Position numbers and translations under genes: made by a program | NCBI GenBank assembly: GCA_002421905.1 | Contig: DISK01000006.1 | Span: 106,565-126,931, forward strand | Length of the DNA stretch: 20,367 nucleotides | Reading direction: 5' to 3' | Source: Micavibrio sp. UBA6212 | GTDB lineage: Bacteria > Pseudomonadota > Alphaproteobacteria > Micavibrionales > Micavibrionaceae | Notes under the pieces: generated by a model | What the model saw: the letters and a program-made list of their open reading frames with translations, nothing else | Databases searched by the model: none | What the model was told of the DNA's origin: nothing | In this document: positions 8,301 through 14,597 of the stretch, piece after piece | Position numbering within the stretch: the first letter of the stretch is position 1 | Layout: every line of letters begins with the position of its first letter

Positions 8301-8909
8301 TTGGAAGAGTTGAATAGTTTGATCTCTGACAGGAAGGGAACTATCCAAAAAATTCGGTTAAATTCTGAGATATACAGAACTGAGTATCTTTCAAGGGCAC
8401 CAAGAGAGGAGTTGGAGGCTGCGCGGAATAATTTCGTTGATTTGATCGAAAGGGAAACGTTCCGTCTATTATCTACACTTCCTGAAGAGCAGAAGGAATA
8501 TGCAAGCTGGCAGAAGAAAGATGCAGATTGTCTTGGACGGTATTTGGGAGCAGTTGAATATTTCCACCAAAGAATTGAACAACTGGCTGAACAATATCGC
8601 GTCCTGGAATTAAATATGGACATTCATTGGGAGTATTTAGGTAAAAGGTTCGAGGAGTTGAACCATGCAAATATGATACTGCAAGTAAGACGTCACAATT
8701 TGCACAATGATATGCAAAAAAGTGTCGTATGGGATGGACTAGAGGCTCAAACAAAGTTGTTGCTTGAAAATAATGGTACTGAGCAATCTTTGCAGCTGGC
8801 TTTGGATATTGGGATTCCCGATGATTTATCTGAAAGTGTAGAGTTTGATAATGCGCAGAATATGCCTGAAATGAAACGGCCCAGAGGGCATGAGCCGGAA
8901 ATGAATTAG
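5376..8909 (+). CDS. VirD4/TraG-like type IV coupling ATPase, enlarged and without N-terminal membrane helices
   Basis: Type IV coupling proteins are hexameric ATPases that bring DNA or protein substrates to a type IV secretion channel. Visible: Walker A GSIGSGKGTS (91-100), the IDPWG strand (141-145), Walker B LLMMLDEFAQLG (355-366), the WPLVQSFSQL motif (386-395) and the typical TraG tail (IIPNMKPAQIEDAL...LLIVRGKGEAG, about 643-672). The start ATG has AGGAG 9 nt upstream. Three oddities: the usual two N-terminal transmembrane helices are missing; about 190 residues rich in Ser/Thr/Asn/Gly (about 455-640) are inserted before the TraG tail; and about 450 extra residues (about 725-1177), largely charged coiled coil, follow it. 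At 1177 residues it is far longer than the usual 550-750. It heads a tight operon. I am confident of the ATPase family, not of the substrate. Confidence 0.85.
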   Translation: MSKKNEIQKRVFEGEVIPSSSSLGKAKEDFGAAVNRYSPNQGGIVESYELTPRIDTVSGHELLGLDDGWIIGARGNEPLRFPTEKHMLTIGSIGSGKGTSVAIPNMTYHEGSAFLMEMSTTTYKHSHDFRRTVLKQKVYLIDPWGATSDPSETLNLLDTLFPESPEFYTDAISFANTLMKDVDVTSRDGGSAYFDNNAKELLTALLIYVKTSDDVEGEDRNLPHLFHLISSYGSDEWNETMQRMILDTGKHSGLYNKVGGYYYERDDENVRSIFSSMGQKFMQLLDPQVTKFLKKSSFSLSELKDGKTTVYVVAPNGTQLRQSPIIHRLLVERTIAAYPYLGDGGKNFKTTKSRLLMMLDEFAQLGKVDGIDDLQATVRAKGITIWPLVQSFSQLKKIYGEDTANSIWGEAGVIQILETHEPSTLRLVSEYMGDGVVIIPQVQQTVTIGNNQQFSFTDTISATMGRSISDSENIADGESYQKSKSLSRTESNQKSTSTNRSTSIGTSTTTGTSTSWQESFGTTVNTNFIQPGMKAGDVNYKGVFGVRPNAKGGSVAHSYNYSLGGGSFESVTTNEQTTIGESESYSYGTSKGITDGETTGENRTVSKGSTKTESNNESRSEAKGRVIGENESISYAITYTTQIIPNMKPAQIEDALANDNQLLIVRGKGEAGILRIVERKAHYYEIPCIAHRVYGPPVKAPPMVLGNLIPPKSIGYFPAVEIKINIPQIQKIEIIQPREGVIDLINVSENRFSIGKSGIQKYLDAREKVDSSQDKERKKHVLDKHEKFLEVAQDIQSTSLSLSIERDQQEAKINKQWAALENVVDSSKFERVKLLEAKMRLEKKFGAIQELEQTLGKYQANLLADMEDEGRYEEDLACYQRHISYIHDLRKGWKGFDVPERPLEILIAYEVDEWRDDDLRKFITAVVEKFSKAIPEVPDSPVKPDRVASPEYSIPLPVAEINSTRVELKSGVRVSLEELNSLISDRKGTIQKIRLNSEIYRTEYLSRAPREELEAARNNFVDLIERETFRLLSTLPEEQKEYASWQKKDADCLGRYLGAVEYFHQRIEQLAEQYRVLELNMDIHWEYLGKRFEELNHANMILQVRRHNLHNDMQKSVVWDGLEAQTKLLLENNGTEQSLQLALDIGIPDDLSESVEFDNAQNMPEMKRPRGHEPEMN

Positions 8910-8920
8910 GAGATAAGATC

Positions 8921-9889
8921 ATGTCATTTGATAGAAATAGAGTAACACAGTTGATAAACGCGATTGATGCAAGTCCTTCTCAGCGGGAATCTACTCAGGC
9001 TTTTAATGCTTTACAAGCATATCTGGAAAAGCATGGGAAGAAATTTTCCAATGTCTTTCAGGGGTCAGTTTTAGAGACTGTTCTAGATATGAAACAGCAG
9101 GATAGTATAACAAAACTTGAGAGAGAGAGAGCTGGACTTAAAGATCAATTAATCGCAACACAGGAAAAGCTCGAAAAGACTGATTTGCGAGCAAGATCAC
9201 TGTCTTCGGAGTTGTCAGGTATTAAAGCAAAGAAATTCATTGTAACTGGATTAGTCGGAATTTTTACTGGGGCGGCGTGTGCGACGGGGTATTTCTTGGG
9301 TAATGCCGCATGGTCGTATACGGGTATAAAAAATGGTTTGGAATCACATTACGCCCAGGAAGAAAGTAAAATGAAAAGAAATTGGCTGGAGTCAAAGACT
9401 TTTTATGACACAAGAAGTAAAAGGTTAGAGCAAGACAGTGCAATACTTGAATCTTCTTTACGAGCAAAATACCAATCTTTAAGCGATAAGACACGCCAAG
9501 AAACGCTTCTTGATCTTGAAAGAACCAAGACATCTCTTAGGAAGGAATATGAAAGAGGTTTGATGTCAGCAAGGGAAGACTTTAAGGAAAAAATTGCAGC
9601 CGGCCAGCCATACAAATCTGGAACAGGGAGATATGGTTATATTCATGGAAGGAATGAGTACGTGAATATCTTTGAAAAGGAATATGGCAGTGATGTTGTT
9701 GCAAAACTGGCAGTTGGATCATGTGTCCTTATTAAAGGATCTTCACAACGATCTCATCGTCTTATTGTGGAGCAGTATATACAGGGACGGTATATTTCAG
9801 GCACGGTTGATGTTTCAGATATTCAAGTAGGAAATGTTGGCCCGACAGCTGATTGCGTAACAAAAAATGCGCTTCTGACCCCCAATTGA
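8921..9889 (+). CDS. Single-pass membrane coiled-coil protein with C-terminal SH3b-like domain
   Basis: The 322-residue product starts at an ATG whose AGGAG site overlaps the stop of the ATPase gene (8 nt spacing), so the pair is translationally linked. Order of parts: a helical N-terminal region, coiled coil (about 60-100), one transmembrane helix with glycines (105-128), a second long charged coiled coil (about 135-225), and a beta-rich end (about 244-302; YVNIFEKE..., KLAVGSCVLI..., GTVDVSDIQV) that fits the bacterial SH3 pattern. Orientation by charge is unclear, but an SH3b domain normally acts in the periplasm, on peptidoglycan or protein ligands. Next to a coupling ATPase that lacks its own membrane helices, it could supply the membrane anchor through coiled-coil contact; this is inference. 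Confidence 0.65.
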   Translation: MSFDRNRVTQLINAIDASPSQRESTQAFNALQAYLEKHGKKFSNVFQGSVLETVLDMKQQDSITKLERERAGLKDQLIATQEKLEKTDLRARSLSSELSGIKAKKFIVTGLVGIFTGAACATGYFLGNAAWSYTGIKNGLESHYAQEESKMKRNWLESKTFYDTRSKRLEQDSAILESSLRAKYQSLSDKTRQETLLDLERTKTSLRKEYERGLMSAREDFKEKIAAGQPYKSGTGRYGYIHGRNEYVNIFEKEYGSDVVAKLAVGSCVLIKGSSQRSHRLIVEQYIQGRYISGTVDVSDIQVGNVGPTADCVTKNALLTPN

Positions 9890-9916
9890 TATGTGAAATG
9901 GTAAAAAGGTAAAATT

Positions 9917-10375
9917 ATGAAGAAATCTTCTATTCTAATTGGAACAGGTTTGTTTACGGCTGGAGCACTCAGCACATTATTTGCAGGAGCAGCTATATCA
10001 CGAGTATGGGATACCAGTATCTATGATCAGATGCGCGTTAGGTCTGTAACCCCTATTGCAAAGCTACTAGATGAACATGCAAAGGCTGTATCAGAATGGA
10101 CACCCTCATTTTTATGGTATGACCAATACGCCGTAGTTGGATCCGAGTACGCTAATGTTCGTATGATGGAAACCAGAGCATCTCCCATTATAGAAAAACT
10201 ATCACAAAACTCTTGTGTCATGGTTCTAAAAAATGGTGATTTAGATCCTGCATGGATCAAGTTTGAACAGAGAGTGGGTGGTAAGACAGTCACGGGGTAT
10301 ATGCATACCGAAAATCTGAAATTGGAAGATGCTTATATCGGTAAACCTTGTGTGGCCTACTCTTATGGTGGGTGA
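9917..10375 (+). CDS. Small membrane-anchored/exported SH3b-like protein
   Basis: 152 residues with AAGGT just before the ATG. Residues about 5-30 (a hydrophobic stretch with glycines and alanines) form a signal anchor or uncleaved signal peptide after a KK start. About 70-142 follows the SH3b pattern: ANVRMMETRASP, then IEKLSQNSCVMVL, AWIKFE and finally TGYMHTENLKL, close to the textbook N-V-R...L...G-x-x-(V/I)...W-x-x-V...G-(Y/W)-(V/M). Two cysteines (near residues 99 and 144) may pair in the periplasm. Its domain content mirrors the C-terminal part of the preceding gene, so the two may be functional partners in the cell envelope. The stop codon is separated by one base from the next start. 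Confidence 0.65.
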   Translation: MKKSSILIGTGLFTAGALSTLFAGAAISRVWDTSIYDQMRVRSVTPIAKLLDEHAKAVSEWTPSFLWYDQYAVVGSEYANVRMMETRASPIIEKLSQNSCVMVLKNGDLDPAWIKFEQRVGGKTVTGYMHTENLKLEDAYIGKPCVAYSYGG

Positions 10376-10376
10376 G

Positions 10377-11039
10377 ATGGATGCTCTTAAGAAAGACATT
10401 GATGATGGTTTGACGGATAAAAAGCACTATGAGGGGGCAAAATCTCTGGTTCTATCCATTTTGGAGCATTATCTGAAAGAAACAGGTGAGATCCATATGC
10501 CAACGGTTGTTGGGGCTGCGGCCGCAATCTGCGGAGAAAGGGCATTAAGATTATGCCATCCTGAAATTTATAAAGCGTCCTCCCAATATATTCGTTCGGA
10601 AGACGTTGAAAATCTGGTTTTTTGGGGAGATGAAGAGAGCTTATCGCTGACAGAAATAGTTCTTTACTTTTCGTCGGCCAAAGGTGGATTTTCCTCTAAT
10701 CAGGATTGGTTCAATGATATTATTTTTCGTACCCTTGCAGCGTTTGGAGGGGACTTGTTTCCTGCTTTAAGTACCCCAGAAGACTATTTTCTCCATGAAT
10801 GGTCACCGAACGCTCAGCCTGTTTTTAGAGGTTTGGTTGATTTTATATCCGCTAACCACGATATTAAAGATCTGGATCTTGTCAATATGCTCGCAACGGC
10901 TGTCGGAACAATGATTGAAATGGCCGAGGATATTGAAGGGGACTGTAATGATAAAGATATCCTCGTACAGTTGGCTTTCGAGATTATGTATGGATGTGCG
11001 TGTATTCCGCCAGTCATAGATAAGGTTGGTTCTAGGTAG
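10377..11039 (+). CDS. Unknown acidic soluble protein ending at an amber codon inside a duplicated segment
   Basis: The ATG at 10377 comes one base after the previous stop with a GGTGGG ribosome site across that stop; an earlier in-frame start at 10329 would overlap the upstream gene and is less likely. The 220 residues are acidic, mostly helical, without signal or membrane segments, and resemble no family I know. The C terminus is odd. The last codons (KVGSR, then TAG at 11037-11039) lie inside a 234-bp segment (11022-11255) that is repeated at 11354-11587. In the second copy the TAG is CAG (Gln), and the reading frame continues beyond the stop in the same frame to 11255. An ancestral 292-residue protein, or read-through, is therefore possible. 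Confidence 0.65.
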   Translation: MDALKKDIDDGLTDKKHYEGAKSLVLSILEHYLKETGEIHMPTVVGAAAAICGERALRLCHPEIYKASSQYIRSEDVENLVFWGDEESLSLTEIVLYFSSAKGGFSSNQDWFNDIIFRTLAAFGGDLFPALSTPEDYFLHEWSPNAQPVFRGLVDFISANHDIKDLDLVNMLATAVGTMIEMAEDIEGDCNDKDILVQLAFEIMYGCACIPPVIDKVGSR

Positions 11040-11255
11040 TGCCATGTTTCTGTTGGTAGTATGTATGCTCCGGCAGATTCAGAGAGTGATATTCCGTATG
11101 ATGTTGAAGCTGGGTTCTTGGGAATAGATATAGATAGTTCTGATATAACCACCCATAGTGGTGGGGATATCGAAAGTGATAGTGAGAAAAAAGCTGTTGT
11201 TGAAAAAGTAGCAGAGTTTTATCGAGGGCAAGGTATTATAGTGAGGGCAAGTTAA
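11040..11255 (+). pseudogene. Stop-separated copy of the downstream 99-aa protein's C-terminal module
   Basis: This stretch continues the frame of the 220-residue gene after its TAG and ends at TAA 11253-11255. It encodes about 71 residues closely matching the C-terminal part of the next gene (both contain GIDIDSSDITTHSGGDIESD). It could be translated separately as a 64-residue protein from ATG 11061, but the only upstream purines are GGTAG, so this is weak. I treat it as a cut-off remnant of a tandem duplication, or as a read-through extension of the gene before it. Confidence 0.5.
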
Positions 11256-11287
11256 GTATAATGGAGAAACAAAAGATGGAGAGAATT

Positions 11288-11587
11288 ATGAGTGACTTTA
11301 AAAAGGCAAACGACTTTGTAGTACGTTCAATAGATGGTGATACAGACTATGTGAAGATCGGTTCACGGCAGTACCATGTTTCTGTTGGTAGTATGTACGA
11401 ACCGGATGATCCAGAGTGTGAACCGATTCCAGATGCTGCGGTTAGGTTTATAGGAATTGATATAGATAGTTCTGATATAACCACTCATAGTGGTGGGGAT
11501 ATCGAAAGTGATAGTGAGAAAAAAGCTGTTGCTGAAAAAGTAGCGGAGTTTTATCGAAATCAAGGGTTGGTTGTTAGGGTAAGATAA
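11288..11587 (+). CDS. Small unknown protein, intact copy of a tandem duplicate
   Basis: Three in-frame ATGs exist (11261, 11276, 11288). The last has GGAGAG 6 nt upstream and is preferred, giving 99 residues; starting at 11261 would give 108. The N-terminal part (FVVRSIDGDTDYVKIGSRQY) is strand-rich. The middle has a GIDIDSSDITTHSGGDIES segment with dense Asp/Ser, which could bind a cation but matches no EF-hand. The end is a short amphipathic helix (EKKAVAEKVAEFYR). The last 78 codons are duplicated just upstream at a fixed offset of 332 bp with no net insertion or deletion. The strongest conservation is in the Asp/Ser segment and the helix, suggesting both copies were under selection for protein sequence. 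Function unknown. Confidence 0.55.
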   Translation: MSDFKKANDFVVRSIDGDTDYVKIGSRQYHVSVGSMYEPDDPECEPIPDAAVRFIGIDIDSSDITTHSGGDIESDSEKKAVAEKVAEFYRNQGLVVRVR

Positions 11588-11589
11588 AA

Positions 11590-13725
11590 ATGTCGATTTC
11601 ATATGAAAAAGATCAGGCGAGCTTGAATCATAGGAAGTTTTCTTCTGAAGGTGAGAATGTTCTTTATTCAGGTAATGGAAATAAGCAACGTGCAGAGACT
11701 TTTTCTAATAGGAATTTAAGTAAAACTATTCATGATACTGAAGGTGGCCGTTATCTGGTTACACCTAATAGGTATGATGTTTATAGTTCTAGGGCAGCTG
11801 ATAATCTTTGGTCAGATTACTCAAAGCTTCATGTGGTCACAATGAAGGGACCTGTTCGAACTTATGTTGTTGGAGCAAAGCCAGATCGTGTTTTTCGAAC
11901 AACAGAGCTTGGACGCGCGCTCTATAATAAAGATGTTCCAACAATTAATGGTATGGAAAGGGGGAAGATACAAGATTTCTACAAAAAAGAACTTCAAAAA
12001 GGACTATCCATGGGAATGGACAGGGCGTCGGCTCTTAAGCATGCTTCTGATAGATCGCATAGACTTATATCTCTATCAGAGTTGAGATTAAACCAGCGAG
12101 AAATTCGGCAAGGGTTACAGAATCCGAAACAGATAAGGCAACATCATGAAAGCCGTCAGGTTTATCTGGCCCAAAAGATTGATGAAGCTAAAGCTAGAGC
12201 CAAGGCTATGGGGGAACAATATAAAGGCCCAGAATTAAAACCAAGGCAGCAACGTCGCGAAGATATAGTTTTTAAGACAAATCGTGATATTGCTAGATCA
12301 AAAGGTTTAAATGAGGCACAAGCAAAGCAATACGCTGATAAAAAATTTGATCAACACAAGACACAAAAGCAGTCTAGAGCGGAGCAGGATCGCTCTATAA
12401 GGATTCGTAGGAATAAAGCGATTGCAAAACATAAGCAGGAAGTTAAATCCGGTAGACGCGATAATCCGAAAAATTTGAGAAGGCAGTACGATTCTGAGAG
12501 AAAGCAGCATTCTCAGAGGCAGGGACGCGCAGAGATTCGTCAATTCTTTGCCGAGCATCGGGTTGAGCGGGCAAAGGCGAAAGAGGCCAGAAAATCCGGA
12601 GATTTAAAACCCATGCAGGATGCCAATAAGAAACTGGCCAACTTCAAAAACAAAAAGCGGATAGAAATCGTCGAGCGAAATTTGAAAGCTATCGAACAAA
12701 GGAACGTGCAAAGGCAGGAATTTTCTCAAGATAGAAAATCCAAAATGGCAGCTTTCAAACAACAGAAAGCACAAACAGAACTTAAAGGAGATCGTTCAAA
12801 AACCAGAGAGATCAGGCAACAGGCAAAACCTGTTGTTCAGGAACTGAGAGCGCAGAACGGTAAACATGCTGTTCAAGCCGAAAAAGATAAAAAGGCCAAA
12901 GTTCAGCACGAGAAAAGATTGGCTGAATTAAAAGGGCAAGGGCAGCAGAAAGCTCAGCAACAAAAACAGGCACAAACTGCACAGTATAAAAGTCAGGTAA
13001 AAGACGGAGCCATTAAGACACAGTTTACGGCACACCAGTCTCAGAACAAGACCATTAAAACACACCGTACTGAAACGGCTCAAATGGTCAAGGATAAGTC
13101 TGTGCAGAAAATCAATGGATATGACCGTGCCCGTTTCGAGAAAATATTCGATCGGGCTTATAATGCCGCAGTCAAAAGGGGAACTACTCAAGATAACGCG
13201 CGGGAGGCTGCAAAAGATCGGGTCAGCCATGTTATGGGCCGTGTCGAATTGAGGCAGGATAAAGCGGAGATGAAAAAGGCAGAAGAGATTAGAGAAAAAC
13301 CAATCAAGGCTCATTATGAAAGAGATGCCCAGTTTAAGGCTCAAAGGGTCAAAGACTTGCAGGCACAAGCCTCAAGAGAAAACAGGGCCTATAAAGGTCC
13401 CCCACAAAAACCTGATGATTTAAGACAGGTTGAAACGAGAATTGATGCACGAGACTATACTTATCGCGCAAGATTTGAGAGTAATTCAAAAAAGGAAGGA
13501 TGGTCGGCTAGTGAACATAAGTCCAAGTCAACAACCCTTGAAAGTAATTTAACCAAAATGAGGAATGGTGATCTGGGATCATATTTTTCTCTGAGTCATA
13601 CGTCTGCTCAGACATACGGATATAATCCTGCCAGTTTTTCCCATTCGAAAGGAACTCGTAGTCAGAGCCAGAATCATGATCACAACCAAACTCAGGGGCA
13701 TTCTGGCAGAGGAATGCATCATTGA
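11590..13725 (+). CDS. Very basic Lys/Arg/Gln-rich helical protein with a 105-residue internal duplication
   Basis: 711 residues, starting 2 bp after the previous stop. Residues 1-115 form a globular-looking domain (SDYSKLHVVTMKGPVRTYVV). The rest is strongly basic helix and coiled coil. A ~105-residue block at 120-225 recurs at 509-612: each begins with GMERGKI/GYDRARF, continues through a G-x-x-x-x-x-A...A-x-D-R helical hairpin and an ELR motif, and ends with YKGPELKP/YKGPPQKP. A shorter third copy of the hairpin sits at about 228-262. The tail is Ser/His/Gln/Gly-rich. No relaxase tyrosine or three-histidine motif and no nuclease motif is seen. As the last gene of the ATPase operon it could be a nucleic-acid-binding accessory protein or a secreted substrate. 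The family is not recognised. Confidence 0.7.
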   Translation: MSISYEKDQASLNHRKFSSEGENVLYSGNGNKQRAETFSNRNLSKTIHDTEGGRYLVTPNRYDVYSSRAADNLWSDYSKLHVVTMKGPVRTYVVGAKPDRVFRTTELGRALYNKDVPTINGMERGKIQDFYKKELQKGLSMGMDRASALKHASDRSHRLISLSELRLNQREIRQGLQNPKQIRQHHESRQVYLAQKIDEAKARAKAMGEQYKGPELKPRQQRREDIVFKTNRDIARSKGLNEAQAKQYADKKFDQHKTQKQSRAEQDRSIRIRRNKAIAKHKQEVKSGRRDNPKNLRRQYDSERKQHSQRQGRAEIRQFFAEHRVERAKAKEARKSGDLKPMQDANKKLANFKNKKRIEIVERNLKAIEQRNVQRQEFSQDRKSKMAAFKQQKAQTELKGDRSKTREIRQQAKPVVQELRAQNGKHAVQAEKDKKAKVQHEKRLAELKGQGQQKAQQQKQAQTAQYKSQVKDGAIKTQFTAHQSQNKTIKTHRTETAQMVKDKSVQKINGYDRARFEKIFDRAYNAAVKRGTTQDNAREAAKDRVSHVMGRVELRQDKAEMKKAEEIREKPIKAHYERDAQFKAQRVKDLQAQASRENRAYKGPPQKPDDLRQVETRIDARDYTYRARFESNSKKEGWSASEHKSKSTTLESNLTKMRNGDLGSYFSLSHTSAQTYGYNPASFSHSKGTRSQSQNHDHNQTQGHSGRGMHH

Positions 13726-13784
13726 TACTTACAACCTTTATGATAGCATTTACCGAATAGTGAAGAGAGAAAGAAGTATCTAGA

Positions 13785-14171
13785 ATGGAACCTTCTGTGC
13801 CAATAAATGATAACTATCCGGAAATGGATTATGAAATTGGAATTGAGCTTTCCTCCGATGCCGTATGCTTATGTACTGGTAAAGAATTCTATTTTATGCC
13901 TCTTCTTGACCGGGACGAGGTTGGGTTTGACAAAATAATACTTAATCCGGATTGGGAAATGCAAAGGCAATATTTTCAGGCCTCAGATCTGGAGAAAAAA
14001 ATCATTAGAAAAAAGTTTGAGGAGTTTGTAAAAAAGCACAATATGAAACTTCTGTGGATTAATGATCCTGGTCCTTATGAGAGGCTTCAACTCATAGATC
14101 ACTTTAAGAAAGTGGATAGAGAAATCGAAGAGCGGAAGAAAAAACACGGTAAGTTTTGGAATAGCTTTTAA
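13785..14171 (+). CDS. Small unknown cytosolic protein
   Basis: 128 residues, ATG at 13785 after a purine stretch (GAGAGAAAGAAG) somewhat distant for a ribosome site. The N-terminal half is acidic with a short hydrophobic strand and a C-L-C pair (residues about 28-30), and the C-terminal half is a highly charged helix (DREIEERKKKHG). No signal or membrane segment. It follows the 711-residue gene by 59 bp without an obvious terminator, so it may be the last gene of the same transcript. Not recognised. Confidence 0.55.
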   Translation: MEPSVPINDNYPEMDYEIGIELSSDAVCLCTGKEFYFMPLLDRDEVGFDKIILNPDWEMQRQYFQASDLEKKIIRKKFEEFVKKHNMKLLWINDPGPYERLQLIDHFKKVDREIEERKKKHGKFWNSF

Positions 14172-14486
14172 TATAGCACTCGGAGAATGGTAAACATTGG
14201 CAGATTCTTTCCGTGAATCTTACAGAAGTTCTGTTTCTTCATTGTAACAAAATTATAGAGGGTGTTCAGTATTCTATGTCAGGGTTTAAAAATTGATAAC
14301 GGTATCGAGTCACCCGTTTGTATGTCGTCAAGACAAGATTGAAACGCTTCAATCGAGGGAAATAGAATATAAAAATACCACTCATTAGTGACCATGGAAG
14401 ATCAGGGCATCATAGACTTTGACTCTCAAGGTTGTACCCCGTCAGGACAAGTTGGACAAACAGATAAAATGGAGTGAAAGTAAGCT
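14172..14486. other. Intergenic region before the RTX gene
   Basis: No gene seen. It holds two small inverted repeats (AGATTC/GAATCT near 14202-14220 and ACAGAA-G-TTCTGT just after), neither followed by a T-run, and two related copies of a GTCA(A/G)GACAAG motif (about 14326-14337 and 14440-14450). The second copy precedes the ribosome site of the next gene. The promoter below lies within it. Confidence 0.4.
14339..14368 (+). promoter_or_regulatory. Candidate promoter for the membrane-anchored RTX gene
   Basis: TTGAAA (14339-14344), an 18-bp spacer and TAGAAT (14363-14368) each match the sigma70 consensus at 5 of 6 positions. The -35 element is part of a TTGAA/TTCAA inverted repeat (14339-14352), a possible operator. 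The start codon at 14487 would follow a leader of about 110 nt. Confidence 0.35.
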
Positions 14487-14597
14487 ATGAAAGAAAATAA
14501 ATCAACTAACCGCCAGTCTTGGCGTTTATATTTTCTATTGATTTTGCTCGCAGTTGTTGCAAGTTTCGGTATCTTTTCTATTCCTGTTCGACTTTAA
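14487..14597 (+). CDS. 36-residue membrane peptide, probably the frameshifted 5' end of the RTX gene
   Basis: ATG 14487 is preceded by GGAG (14471-14474) and encodes 36 residues: a polar, basic N terminus (MKENKSTNRQSWR), one hydrophobic helix (about residues 14-32, LYFLLILLAVVASFGIFSI) and a quick stop at CTT-TAA. The frame one base later runs on into the calcium-binding protein, whose own first in-frame start is an unsupported TTG inside this ORF. The simplest reading is one gene whose signal anchor is split from its body by a +1 shift, through mutation, sequence error or programmed frameshifting. Confidence 0.5.
   Translation: MKENKSTNRQSWRLYFLLILLAVVASFGIFSIPVRL

Noticed and set aside
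8033..8922. Long minus-strand ORFs opposite the ATPase C-terminal region (196 and 149 residues)
   Set aside because: Antisense shadows of the coiled-coil coding sequence, without ribosome sites or recognisable domains.
11590..13725. Possible relaxase, since it is a large basic protein near a coupling ATPase
   Set aside because: No N-terminal catalytic tyrosine motif, three-histidine motif or helicase motifs are visible.
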